64,000 nucleotides of DNA. Origin: Sphingopyxis sp. BE259 (lineage in GTDB: Bacteria > Pseudomonadota > Alphaproteobacteria > Sphingomonadales > Sphingomonadaceae). The notes under the pieces are model-generated. The model was given only the letters and a program-made list of their open reading frames with translations, was not told where the DNA came from and made no database searches. Location of the stretch: assembly GCF_031457495.1 (NCBI RefSeq), contig NZ_JAVDWM010000001.1, positions 3,088,001 to 3,152,000 of the forward strand. The letters run 5' to 3'. How positions within the stretch are numbered: position 1 is the stretch's first letter; every line of letters starts with the position of its first letter. Positions 37,153-45,008 of this stretch are shown here, piece by piece. Both the position numbers and the translations under genes were made by a program.

Positions 37153-37781
37153 TGGCCGACTCCGCTGCTGCGGCGCCCGGCGGCGACAGCCTGTCCGACG
37201 CCGAATTCAAGGTGTTGCTGGCTGGCGTGATCCCCCACCTTCGCGCCTATGGCCGCAGCCTGTCGGGCAGCCCCGACCTTGCCGATGACCTGACCCAAGA
37301 CACGATGGTCAAGGCTTGGGCATCGCGCGAGCGGTTCGAACGCGGCACATCGATCAAGGCGTGGACCTTCGTCATCCTGCGCAACACCTTTCTGTCGCAG
37401 ATGCGCCGCAACAAATTCGTCGGCGAATATGACGAAACTGCGGTCGAACGGACGATGTCGACCCGCGCCAGCCAGGAAGACAGCGGCGAAATGGCCGACC
37501 TGCAGCGCGGGCTGATGGAATTGCCGCAGGATCAGCGCGAGGCGCTGATCCTGGTGGGCGCTGGTGGCATGTCCTATGAAGAAGCCGCGAGCATTTGCGA
37601 CTGCGCGCTGGGCACCATGAAAAGCCGCGTGTCGCGCGCCCGTGCCGCGCTCGAAGAGATTATGAACAGCGGTCAGTTCTCGCAAAAGCGCGCCGATGCC
37701 CCGCCGGCCAGCGAAGCGGTCGATGCGATCATGGACAGCGTCGAGATCATCACCGCGCGGCGTGAGGCGGCCAACCGCTAA
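37152..37781 (+). CDS. ecfG: General stress response sigma factor EcfG
   Basis: 209 residues. Region 2: LPHLRAYGRSL-like (IPHLRAYGRSLSGSPDLADD) and KAWTFVILRNTFLSQMRRNKF; region 4: MSYEEAASICDCALGTMKSRV SRARAAL. EcfG directs transcription from GGAAC-N16-CGTT promoters under stress. Start overlaps nepR by one base, so anti-sigma and sigma are made in ratio. A paralogue is at 35565. Confidence 0.96.
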   Translation: MADSAAAAPGGDSLSDAEFKVLLAGVIPHLRAYGRSLSGSPDLADDLTQDTMVKAWASRERFERGTSIKAWTFVILRNTFLSQMRRNKFVGEYDETAVERTMSTRASQEDSGEMADLQRGLMELPQDQREALILVGAGGMSYEEAASICDCALGTMKSRVSRARAALEEIMNSGQFSQKRADAPPASEAVDAIMDSVEIITARREAANR

Positions 37782-37865
37782 GCAACACCAAGCCCTCTCG
37801 ACTTTGCCGCGCCGCCGCGCCAGATTGGCGCATTCCTTCCTCTCCCAGCAAAGCGAGCCGCCTCC

Positions 37866-39038
37866 ATGAAATCCCTGCCGTTCATCGCCCTCACCATGGC
37901 GCTCGCCGCCGGCGCCTGCTCGGCGAGCACCGCGTCAAGCCAGCCTGCCGATCCCGCCAAGCTCGACGCATCAGGCGAACAGCCCGCCACCCCGGTCGCC
38001 GACGCGCCGTTCACGGTTCAGGATGTCGCCAGCTTCAACGAACCCTGGGCGATGGCCTTCGTCCCCGGCACCCGCGCCGCGCTGATCACCGAGAAATCAG
38101 GCAAGCTGAAGCTGTGGCAAGAGAACGGCCCGACGCTCGACGTCGCGGGCGTCCCGACGGTCGCTTATGGCGGCCAAGGCGGCTTCGGCGACGTCATCGT
38201 CGCCCCCGATTTCGCGACCAGCGGCACCGTTTACTTGAGCTGGATCGAACCCGGTGAAGGCGGCACCTTTGGCGCGGTAGTCGGCATGGCAAAGCTGGTG
38301 CAGGGCGCCGCGCCGCGGCTGGAGGGTCTGAAAACGATCTGGACCCAGTCGCCCAAGGTCAGCGGCAAAGGCCATTATTCGCACCGCCTGACCTTTTCGC
38401 CGGACGGCAAATATCTGTTCATCGGATCGGGCGAACGGCAGAAGTTCGACCCGGCACAGGACATGCAGGCCAATCTGGGCAAGATCGTGCGCCTGAACCC
38501 TGACGGCAGCGTGCCCGCCGACAATCCGTTCGCGGCGCAAGGCGGCGTCACCGCGCAGATCTGGTCGCTCGGCCACCGCAACATCCTCGGCCTGACCTTC
38601 GACGGCGCGGGGCAGCTGTGGAACCAGGAAATGGGGCCGAAGGGCGGCGACGAGGTCAATCTGGTCGCGGCCAAGGCCAATTACGGCTATCCGATCGTGT
38701 CGAACGGCGATCATTATGACGGCAAGGATATTCCCGACCACCCGACCCGCCCCGAGTTTGCGGCGCCGAAATTGTGGTGGAACCCCGCGATCTCGCCGGG
38801 CGGTCTCGCCTGGTACAATGGTGATCTGTATCCCGGCTGGAAGAACAGCCTGTTGATGGGCGCGCTGTCGGGCGAAGGGCTGATCCGCATGGGGATCAGC
38901 GGCGACAAGCTGACCAAATCCGACCGCTGGGATTTCGGCACCCGCATCCGCGAGGTCGAGGTGCGCGATGACGGCACGGTGTGGCTGCTGATCGACGGCG
39001 AGGATGGCAAGCTGGTCAAGCTGGTTCCGAAGCGGTGA
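37866..39038 (+). CDS. PQQ-dependent aldose sugar dehydrogenase-like lipoprotein
   Basis: 390 residues. Signal peptide with lipobox LAAGACSA (Cys19), then a six-bladed beta-propeller of the glucose/sorbosone dehydrogenase family: EPWAMAFVPGTRAALITEKSG, GGQGGFGDVIVAPDF, HRLTFSPDGKYLFIGSG and LGHRNILGLTFDG. The family (YliI/Asd) oxidises sugars with PQQ and calcium in the periplasm; whether this host makes PQQ is not visible here. Stands alone, 84 bases after ecfG. Confidence 0.9.
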   Translation: MKSLPFIALTMALAAGACSASTASSQPADPAKLDASGEQPATPVADAPFTVQDVASFNEPWAMAFVPGTRAALITEKSGKLKLWQENGPTLDVAGVPTVAYGGQGGFGDVIVAPDFATSGTVYLSWIEPGEGGTFGAVVGMAKLVQGAAPRLEGLKTIWTQSPKVSGKGHYSHRLTFSPDGKYLFIGSGERQKFDPAQDMQANLGKIVRLNPDGSVPADNPFAAQGGVTAQIWSLGHRNILGLTFDGAGQLWNQEMGPKGGDEVNLVAAKANYGYPIVSNGDHYDGKDIPDHPTRPEFAAPKLWWNPAISPGGLAWYNGDLYPGWKNSLLMGALSGEGLIRMGISGDKLTKSDRWDFGTRIREVEVRDDGTVWLLIDGEDGKLVKLVPKR

Positions 39039-39049
39039 AACAAACTCAT

Positions 39050-39167
39050 CCGCTCGTCCTGAGGAGGGGCTGAGCGAAGTCAAAGCTCCGTCTCGAAGGA
39101 CCAAGTGCCGCGCCCGGTCCATCGAGACGCCATTTCGACAGGCTCAATGGCTCCTCAGGGCGAGCGG
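39050..39167. repeat. Intergenic inverted repeat, CGTCCTGAG...TCTCGAAGGAC family
   Basis: Outer arms CCGCTCGTCCTGAGGAG and CTCCTCAGGGCGAGCGG; inner CTCGAAGGACC and GGTCCATCGAG. Sister copies at 47929 and, inside a gene, 28889. Confidence 0.88.
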
Positions 39168-39185
39168 AACAGGTATAAGCCTTCC

Positions 39186-39926
39186 ATGATCCGCAACTTT
39201 CTCACCCGGCGTGCCGAATGGCCTGCGCGTATTGCCGATCCCGACGCGCCGCCGTCGCTGGGCCTGCTGTGGCGCGAGGTGACGGGGTTGATGCGCGCGC
39301 TGTTGGGCCGCATTCGCGCGATGCCGCCCGAACCCAATCCCGACAGCGACCACCCGCCGGTAATGGTGCTGCCGGGGTTCCTGTCGGGCGACTGGGCGAC
39401 CAAGGCGCTGCGCGCCGATCTGCGCCGCGCCGGATTTCGCTGCTACGCCTGGGGGCTCGGCTTCAACCGCGGCGCCACCCCCGACATCATCGAACGTATC
39501 GACAGCCGGGTGCAATGGATCATCGACCGCACCGGCCACGCCCCGGCCCTTGTCGGCTGGAGTTTGGGCGGCATTTACGCGCGCGAATATGCCAAGCACC
39601 ATCCGACCAAGGTAGCGCGGGTCGTAACGCTCGGCTCGCCCTTTTCGGGCAGCCGCCGCGCCAACCGCGCCTGGCGGCTCTATCATCTGGTTGCGCGCCA
39701 TCCGGTCGATAATCCGCCGATCGACTTTCACCCCGCGCCGCGCCCCGAAATGCCGACCTTTGCCCTGTGGTCGGCCTATGACGGCGTGATCGCGGTGGGC
39801 AGCGCGCGCGGACTGCCGCACGAAAGCGACCGCCAGGTCGAGGTCGACTGCGGCCATATGGGCTTTGCCTATGCTCCGACGTCGGTCGCGGCGATCGTCA
39901 AGGCCTTGCAAGAGGAAGTGGCCTGA
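39186..39926 (+). CDS. Alpha/beta hydrolase
   Basis: 246 residues. HPPVMVLPGFLSGDWATKAL near residue 57 is the oxyanion strand; the nucleophile elbow is LVGWSLGGIYARE near 122; the late His is in DCGHMGFAY near 225. Resembles triacylglycerol-lipase/PGAP1-like hydrolases. No signal peptide or membrane segment. Substrate unknown; ribosome site not clear, but the family N-terminus and frame support the ATG. Confidence 0.83.
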   Translation: MIRNFLTRRAEWPARIADPDAPPSLGLLWREVTGLMRALLGRIRAMPPEPNPDSDHPPVMVLPGFLSGDWATKALRADLRRAGFRCYAWGLGFNRGATPDIIERIDSRVQWIIDRTGHAPALVGWSLGGIYAREYAKHHPTKVARVVTLGSPFSGSRRANRAWRLYHLVARHPVDNPPIDFHPAPRPEMPTFALWSAYDGVIAVGSARGLPHESDRQVEVDCGHMGFAYAPTSVAAIVKALQEEVA

Positions 39927-39930
39927 CGCG

Positions 39931-40413
39931 TTAAAGCACTCGGTGCATCACCAGCGCATCGACAAGGCCCAGGGCCGGATGGTCAAAGGCATCAGGCAGG
40001 CGACCGACGATGTCGAACCCCAGCGACTGCCACAATCCGACCGCGCGCGCATTACTGCTGACCACGAAATTGAACTGCATCGCGCGAAAGCCACGCGCCC
40101 GGCCATGGTCGATCGAATGGAGGCACATCGCGCGCGCGACGCCGCGTCCGGTGGCCGCAGCGCCCGTCATGTAACCGGCATTGCACACATGGCAACCGCC
40201 GCCCGCCTGGTTCGCGCGAAGATAATACGTGCCCAGGACGATGCCATCGCTCTCGGCGACGAACACCGCCTTGTCGGCGCCCAGCCAATAAGCGAGCGCA
40301 GCGTCCTCGCTCATATCACGATCCAGGGCATAGGTTTCGCCCGCGCGGATCGTCGGTTCGATGATCGCCCAGATAGCAGCGGCGTCGGCGGAGGTGACGG
40401 GTCGGATCAGCAT
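39931..40413 (-). CDS. GNAT family N-acetyltransferase
   Basis: 160 residues with the GNAT core: VFVAESDGIVLGTYYLRANQ near residue 55, ATGRGVARAMCLHSI near 92 (the acetyl-CoA pyrophosphate loop in the QxxGxG/A place) and LWQSLGFDIVGRLPDAF near the end. Acceptor unknown. Its stop is four bases from the hydrolase stop; the genes converge. Confidence 0.88.
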   Translation of the reverse strand: MLIRPVTSADAAAIWAIIEPTIRAGETYALDRDMSEDAALAYWLGADKAVFVAESDGIVLGTYYLRANQAGGGCHVCNAGYMTGAAATGRGVARAMCLHSIDHGRARGFRAMQFNFVVSSNARAVGLWQSLGFDIVGRLPDAFDHPALGLVDALVMHRVL

Positions 40414-40536
40414 CGCCGACGCCTATGCCCGAGCGGATCGGCTGGCAACAACCCTAAGCCAGGCACGCCTCCGCAATGGCGCCACATGGCGTGATTGCGG
40501 GCATAACACTCGACCGAAACGACTTGCCTCTCATCA

Positions 40537-40568
40537 ATATACAATATATTGCGCAATATATTGTATAT
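40537..40568. promoter_or_regulatory. 32-bp perfect palindrome, candidate MarR operator
   Basis: A perfect 32-base palindrome centred between 40552 and 40553. It is made of two copies of CAATATATTG (40542-40551 and 40554-40563), each palindromic itself, flanked by ATATA/TATAT. It lies 29 bases before the S41 start, in a strikingly AT-rich island, and the operon's second gene is a marR; it is the likely operator and -10 region. Confidence 0.7.
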
Positions 40569-40596
40569 CTCCATGACAGTAAGGAATGATGTTCAT

Positions 40597-41916
40597 ATGA
40601 GGAAATTCGGATCGGTCGCGATCGTCGCGGCGGCGTGGCTTTTCTGTGTCGGCGCGACCGGCGAGGCGCCACTCACCGCCGCTGAGCGGCAACAGGTGGT
40701 CGACCAGCTGGGTCAGACGTTGGAGGCCAATTATGTCTTTGCCGACAAGGCGAAAACTCTCGCGGCAACGCTGCGCGCCCATCTCGACAAGGGCGATTAC
40801 GACGGCGCGCAGGACAAGGGCGCGCTGGCGCAGGCGTTGACCAAAGACCTGGTCGCGGCCAGCAACGATCTGCATTTTTTCGTCGGGGTCGATCCCGCCT
40901 TTGCCGCCGACTATGCCGCCCGCAAAGATCCTGCGCGCGCCGCTGCCTTGCGCGAGAGCGACCGGCAGGCCGAACGGGCGAAAAATTTCGGCTTCACCGA
41001 TCTGCGCCGCCTGGAAGGCAACATTGCCTATGTCGGAATGTCGCATTTCGCCGATCCCGAACTTGGCTACGACGCCGCCGCCGCGGCGATGCGCTTCATC
41101 GAAAACAGCGATGCCGTCATCTATGACATGCGGTACAACAATGGCGGTCACCTCGAGATGGCGCAGCTGCTGGCGAGCCAGTTGTTTCGCGGCGACAAGG
41201 ATCAGGAGCTGTTCGATTATTATTACAGCGACGATGGCCGCCGCGTCGCGCGCGGCCAATGGGTGCTCCCCGCCCTGCCCGCCAAACGCCTGACCGGCAA
41301 GCCGGTCTACGTCCTGACCTCGTCGACCAGCTTTTCGGCCGCCGAATGGTTTGCCTATTCGCTCCGCAAGCTCGGCCGCGCGACAGTAATCGGCGAACGC
41401 ACCGCGGGCGGGGCGCATCCGGTCGATCGCAAGCCGGTGGGCAGTGATTTTTTCGTGCAGGTGCCGATCGGCCAGATCCACGACCCGGTCGACCGCGGCG
41501 ATTTTGAAGGACAGGGTGTCACCCCCGATCATGCCGTCGCATCGGCCGAGGCGCTGACCGTCGCCCACCGGCTGGCGCTGGCCGATCTCGCCAAAGCGGA
41601 TCCGGCGAAACAGGCCGACGCCGACTGGTTCGCGCCCGCGCTCGCCGCGCGCGCCCGGCCGGTGCCAGTCGTGCCCGCGGACCTGAAGGCTATCGCCGGG
41701 CGCTATGACGGCCGCCGCATCGATATCGTCGGCGGTAAGCCGCTCTACACCTGGCGCGAACGGTTTCGCGTCACCCTCGAACCGCTCGGCAACGATCTTT
41801 TTGCTGTCGAGGGTGTCAGCGATTTCCGCTTCCGCATTGTGCGCAAGGCGGGCAAAGTCGCCGCGCTCGAACGCATCGACCGCGACGGAACGACAACAAA
41901 CTATGCCCGCGACTGA
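40597..41916 (+). CDS. S41-family periplasmic serine peptidase
   Basis: 439 residues. Signal peptide (VAIVAAAWLFCVGATG), an N-terminal S41-like helical domain (to about 120), then the tail-specific protease core: NIAYVGMSHFADPELG, VIYDMRYNNGGHLEMAQLLAS and the catalytic Ser in TSSTSFSAAEWFAYSLRKLGRA, ending VIGERTAGGAHP. No PDZ domain. The C-terminal 70 residues form a beta-rich tail. The ATG at 40597 was preferred for the AAGGA ten bases upstream over one at 40573. Followed by an overlapping marR. Confidence 0.9.
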   Translation: MRKFGSVAIVAAAWLFCVGATGEAPLTAAERQQVVDQLGQTLEANYVFADKAKTLAATLRAHLDKGDYDGAQDKGALAQALTKDLVAASNDLHFFVGVDPAFAADYAARKDPARAAALRESDRQAERAKNFGFTDLRRLEGNIAYVGMSHFADPELGYDAAAAAMRFIENSDAVIYDMRYNNGGHLEMAQLLASQLFRGDKDQELFDYYYSDDGRRVARGQWVLPALPAKRLTGKPVYVLTSSTSFSAAEWFAYSLRKLGRATVIGERTAGGAHPVDRKPVGSDFFVQVPIGQIHDPVDRGDFEGQGVTPDHAVASAEALTVAHRLALADLAKADPAKQADADWFAPALAARARPVPVVPADLKAIAGRYDGRRIDIVGGKPLYTWRERFRVTLEPLGNDLFAVEGVSDFRFRIVRKAGKVAALERIDRDGTTTNYARD

Positions 41917-42388
41917 CGCCTCAACCGGTCTCGACGATATCTCCTTCCTCGGACGGCTCAGCGAAATGTTGAGCCAGATGATCGAGGACCAGACGCGCGA
42001 CCTGTTCGATGCGGCGGGCATCGTCGTCCCGGTAAAATCCTGTTCGCTGCTGACCGCGCTGCGGCAGGCGGGCGAGGCGTCGCCCGCGCAGCTCGCGCGA
42101 ACGCTGGGCCAATCGCACCAGCTGGTGATCCAGAAATGCCCGGCGCTGGTCCGCCTGGGGCTGGTAACCCAGCATCCCGACCCGGCCGACGCCCGCCGCA
42201 AGCTGCTTCGCCTGACCGACAAGGGCCGCGTGCAACTGGCCATGGTCGATGCGTATAGCGAGAATATTACCGGCGTTTACCAACGCCTCTTCGAAGAGAC
42301 CGGCGATGTGCATGCGATGATATTGAAAACCTTGCAGGCGCTCAAATCGCGACCGCTTCGTGAGCGTATCCCGCCGACCCCGCGCTAA
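41903..42388 (+). CDS. MarR family transcription regulator
   Basis: 161 residues. Winged-helix region 50-110: CSLLTALRQAGEASPAQLARTLGQSHQLVIQK, wing DPADARRKLLRLTDKGR. Flanking helices supply dimerisation. Its ATG lies 14 bases inside the S41 gene. It probably binds the palindrome at 40537 and represses its own operon. The stop overlaps the thioesterase stop, which is on the other strand. Confidence 0.87.
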   Translation: MPATDASTGLDDISFLGRLSEMLSQMIEDQTRDLFDAAGIVVPVKSCSLLTALRQAGEASPAQLARTLGQSHQLVIQKCPALVRLGLVTQHPDPADARRKLLRLTDKGRVQLAMVDAYSENITGVYQRLFEETGDVHAMILKTLQALKSRPLRERIPPTPR

Positions 42389-42777
42389 TCCAGAAACGGC
42401 GCCACCACCGCGGCGGTCACCCGCAGCGGCCGCCCGCTCGCCTTGTCGAGCAGGGCCCACACCGTCCGCGCCCGGACATGGACTTTGCCATCAGCGCCGG
42501 TGAATTCCATGAAGCGGTCGAACTTGGCGCCCTGCGACTGGTCGGCGACCCAGGTCCGCGCGGTCACCGTTTCGCCGGGACCGAGCGCCCGTAGATAATC
42601 GATCTCATGCCGCACGACGACCCAGATATAGGCGTCCTTGTGCGATTGCGGCGCCGCGGCCTCCCAATGACCGGTCGCGACCTGCTGGATCCACTGCACC
42701 CAGACAGCATTGTTGACATGGCCCAGCTCGTCGATGCTGTCGGGGGTTGCGGTGAGCGAGAGGGTGAAGGATTTCAT
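42385..42777 (-). CDS. Acyl-CoA thioesterase (4HBT hotdog fold)
   Basis: 130 residues. TATPDSIDELGHVNNAVWVQW near residue 8 holds the catalytic Asp/His of 4-hydroxybenzoyl-CoA-type thioesterases; RHEIDYLRALGPGETVTARTW follows. Cytoplasmic, cuts an acyl-CoA; substrate unknown. The Met at 42777 starts the domain. Its stop codon shares two bases with marR's. Confidence 0.87.
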   Translation of the reverse strand: MKSFTLSLTATPDSIDELGHVNNAVWVQWIQQVATGHWEAAAPQSHKDAYIWVVVRHEIDYLRALGPGETVTARTWVADQSQGAKFDRFMEFTGADGKVHVRARTVWALLDKASGRPLRVTAAVVAPFLD

Positions 42778-42795
42778 CGCCCGACCATAGCAACC

Positions 42796-42818
42796 CCCTC
42801 CCGCTTTCGGGAGGGGCA
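42796..42818. terminator. Hairpin after ilvA, terminator-like
   Basis: CCCCTCCCGCTTTCGGGAGGGG, nine-base arms with a four-base loop, starting two bases after the ilvA stop. No U run follows on the minus strand, so it may only be a stabilising hairpin. Confidence 0.5.
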
Positions 42819-42819
42819 A

Positions 42820-44070
42820 TTAAGCCAGCTCCACCGTCGTCACCATATAGCCCGCATCGCGCAGCGAGGCGACCAGGCTGTCGAGATGTTCGCGGTCGCG
42901 CGCTTCGCATTCGATGTCGGTGATCAAACCCTTGGCGGGCAAGGTGGTAAAGATACGCTGGTGATAGATTTCGATGATGTTCACCTGTTTTTCGTCGAAC
43001 AGCTTCATCACCTTGAACAGCGCGCCGGGGCGGTCCTGCAACCGGATCCGCAGCCGCGCGATACGCCCCGACCGCGCCAGATCGCGCAACAGCACATTGG
43101 CGAGCAGGCGGGTGTCGATATTGCCCCCGCACAGTACCAAGCCCACTTTCCGCCCGGCAAATTCCTCGGGATGCGCGAGCAGCGCAGCGAGGCCAGCGGC
43201 ACCCGCCCCCTCGACCACCGTCTTTTCGATCTGGAGCAGCAGGCTGACCGCGCGCTCCAGATGGCGTTCGGCGACGAGCACGATGTCGTCGTTGAGCTCG
43301 GCAACGCGCAGCCTTGTATAGTCGCCCGGTTCCTTGACCGCGATCCCCTCGGCCAGCGTATCGCCCTCGCACGCCATGTCGACGCCGTTCAGCTTGGCAT
43401 ACATCGATGGATAGAGTTCGGCCTGCACCCCGATCAGGCGGATGTCGGCATTGATCCCGCGCGCTGCGGTCCCCATGCCGGTGAACAGCCCGCCGCCGCC
43501 GATCGGGATGATCAGCGTATCGATCTCCGGCACATCTTCGAGCATTTCGAGCGCCACCGTCCCCTGCCCCGCGGCGATATGCGGATGATCGAAGGGATGA
43601 ACAAAGGTCAGCCCGCGCTCGACTTCCAGCTCGCGGGCATGGGCATAGGCATCGTCATATTTCTCGCCGAACAGGACGATTTCGGCGCCATGGCTGGCGG
43701 TCTGATATACTTTCACCTGCGGCGTGGTTTTCGGCATCACGATCGTCACCGGCACGCCCAGCCGCTTGCCATGATAGGCCAGCCCCTGTGCATGATTACC
43801 CGCCGACGCGGCAATGACGCCGCGGGCGCGGGCCACGGGGTCCATCAGCAACAGCGCGTTGAGCGCGCCGCGTTCTTTATACGCCGCGGTGAATTGCAGA
43901 TTTTCGAACTTCAGCCACACTTCGGCGCCGACCATTTCGGACAGCGTCTGCGAATGCAGCGTCGGGGTGCGCACGATCGCCCCGTTAATTCGCCCCGCCG
44001 CCGCGCGCACTTCGTCGAGGGTGATCGCCGGTAAATCGGCAGCGGACAGGGTGGGTGCGGTCGTGCTCAT
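42820..44070 (-). CDS. ilvA: Threonine ammonia-lyase
   Basis: 416 residues. The PLP lysine is in KFENLQFTAAYKERGA near residue 62, ASAGNHAQG near 88 and the phosphate loop GGGGLFTG near 195; an ACT-like C-terminal domain begins near 325 (RIRLQDRPGALFKVMKLF). It turns threonine into 2-oxobutyrate, first step to isoleucine; the single ACT domain indicates the shorter form of IlvA/TdcB. Confidence 0.94.
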   Translation of the reverse strand: MSTTAPTLSAADLPAITLDEVRAAAGRINGAIVRTPTLHSQTLSEMVGAEVWLKFENLQFTAAYKERGALNALLLMDPVARARGVIAASAGNHAQGLAYHGKRLGVPVTIVMPKTTPQVKVYQTASHGAEIVLFGEKYDDAYAHARELEVERGLTFVHPFDHPHIAAGQGTVALEMLEDVPEIDTLIIPIGGGGLFTGMGTAARGINADIRLIGVQAELYPSMYAKLNGVDMACEGDTLAEGIAVKEPGDYTRLRVAELNDDIVLVAERHLERAVSLLLQIEKTVVEGAGAAGLAALLAHPEEFAGRKVGLVLCGGNIDTRLLANVLLRDLARSGRIARLRIRLQDRPGALFKVMKLFDEKQVNIIEIYHQRIFTTLPAKGLITDIECEARDREHLDSLVASLRDAGYMVTTVELA

Positions 44071-44111
44071 GATGCCGCTGGCCCTAGCCTATCTGGCGCA
44101 CCGCGCAAACC

Positions 44112-45008
44112 ATGGTTATGGACCGATGGATGAGCCAGGAAAAATTGCGGATCAGTTTCATCGGCACCGGCGTCATGGGCGGACCGATGGCGGGACACCT
44201 CGCCCGCGCAGGCCATGACCTCACCGTCTACAACCGCACCCGCGCCAAGGCCGACGCCTGGGTGGCGGCGCATGGCGGCGCCGCGGCAGCGACCCCGGCC
44301 GAGGCCGCAAAAGACGCCGATGTCGTGCTGACCTGCGTCGGCAACGACGATGATCTGGCGCAGGTGACCCTAGGCCGCGACGGCGCGTTCCGGGCGATGC
44401 GGCGGGGCGCGCTGTTCGTCGACCACACCACCGTGTCGGCGCGCATCGCCCGCCAGCTGTCGGTCGAGGCCGAGGGGCCGGGCATCCTGTGCCTCGATGC
44501 CCCGGTGTCGGGCGGCGAAGCGGGGGCGCAGAACGGCACGCTGTCGATCATGTGCGGCGGCACTCCCGCAGCCTTCGCCGCCGCCGAGCCGGTGATGCAG
44601 GCCTATGCCGCGCGCATGGTTCATATCGGCGGCCCCGGCGCCGGCCAGACGACCAAGATGGTCAACCAGATCGCGATCGCCGGGGTGTTGCAAGGCCTGT
44701 CCGAAGCGTTGCGCTTTGCCCAGGCATCGCGGCTCGACACCGACAAGGTATTCGAAGCGGTGTCGGGCGGCGCCGCGGCCAGCTGGCAGATGCTCAACCG
44801 CTGGGACACAATGGCGAAGGACGAATTCGATTTCGGTTTTGCGGTCGACTGGATGCGCAAGGATCTGGGCCTCGCGCTCGACGAAGCGCGGTCGAACGGC
44901 GCGACGATCCCGGTCGCTGCCATCGTCGATCAATTCTACGCCGATGTCCAAAAGGCCGGAAACGGCCGCCGCGACACCAGCTCGCTCATAACAAGGTTGC
45001 CGAAATGA
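44112..45008 (+). CDS. 3-Hydroxyisobutyrate dehydrogenase-family oxidoreductase
   Basis: 298 residues. NAD(P) motif ISFIGTGVMGGPMAGHLARAGHD near residue 14, DAPVSGGEAGAQNGTL near 133 and the catalytic Lys in GAGQTTKMVNQI near 180. Reduces or oxidises a beta-hydroxy acid. Met7 (44130) is an alternative start. It overlaps the amidohydrolase gene by four bases, so the two probably act in one pathway, which I cannot name. Confidence 0.88.
   Translation: MVMDRWMSQEKLRISFIGTGVMGGPMAGHLARAGHDLTVYNRTRAKADAWVAAHGGAAAATPAEAAKDADVVLTCVGNDDDLAQVTLGRDGAFRAMRRGALFVDHTTVSARIARQLSVEAEGPGILCLDAPVSGGEAGAQNGTLSIMCGGTPAAFAAAEPVMQAYAARMVHIGGPGAGQTTKMVNQIAIAGVLQGLSEALRFAQASRLDTDKVFEAVSGGAAASWQMLNRWDTMAKDEFDFGFAVDWMRKDLGLALDEARSNGATIPVAAIVDQFYADVQKAGNGRRDTSSLITRLPK

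Noticed and set aside
42796..42818. Hairpin considered a riboswitch for the thioesterase gene
   Set aside because: Too short and simple for any known riboswitch; a plain hairpin after ilvA explains it.
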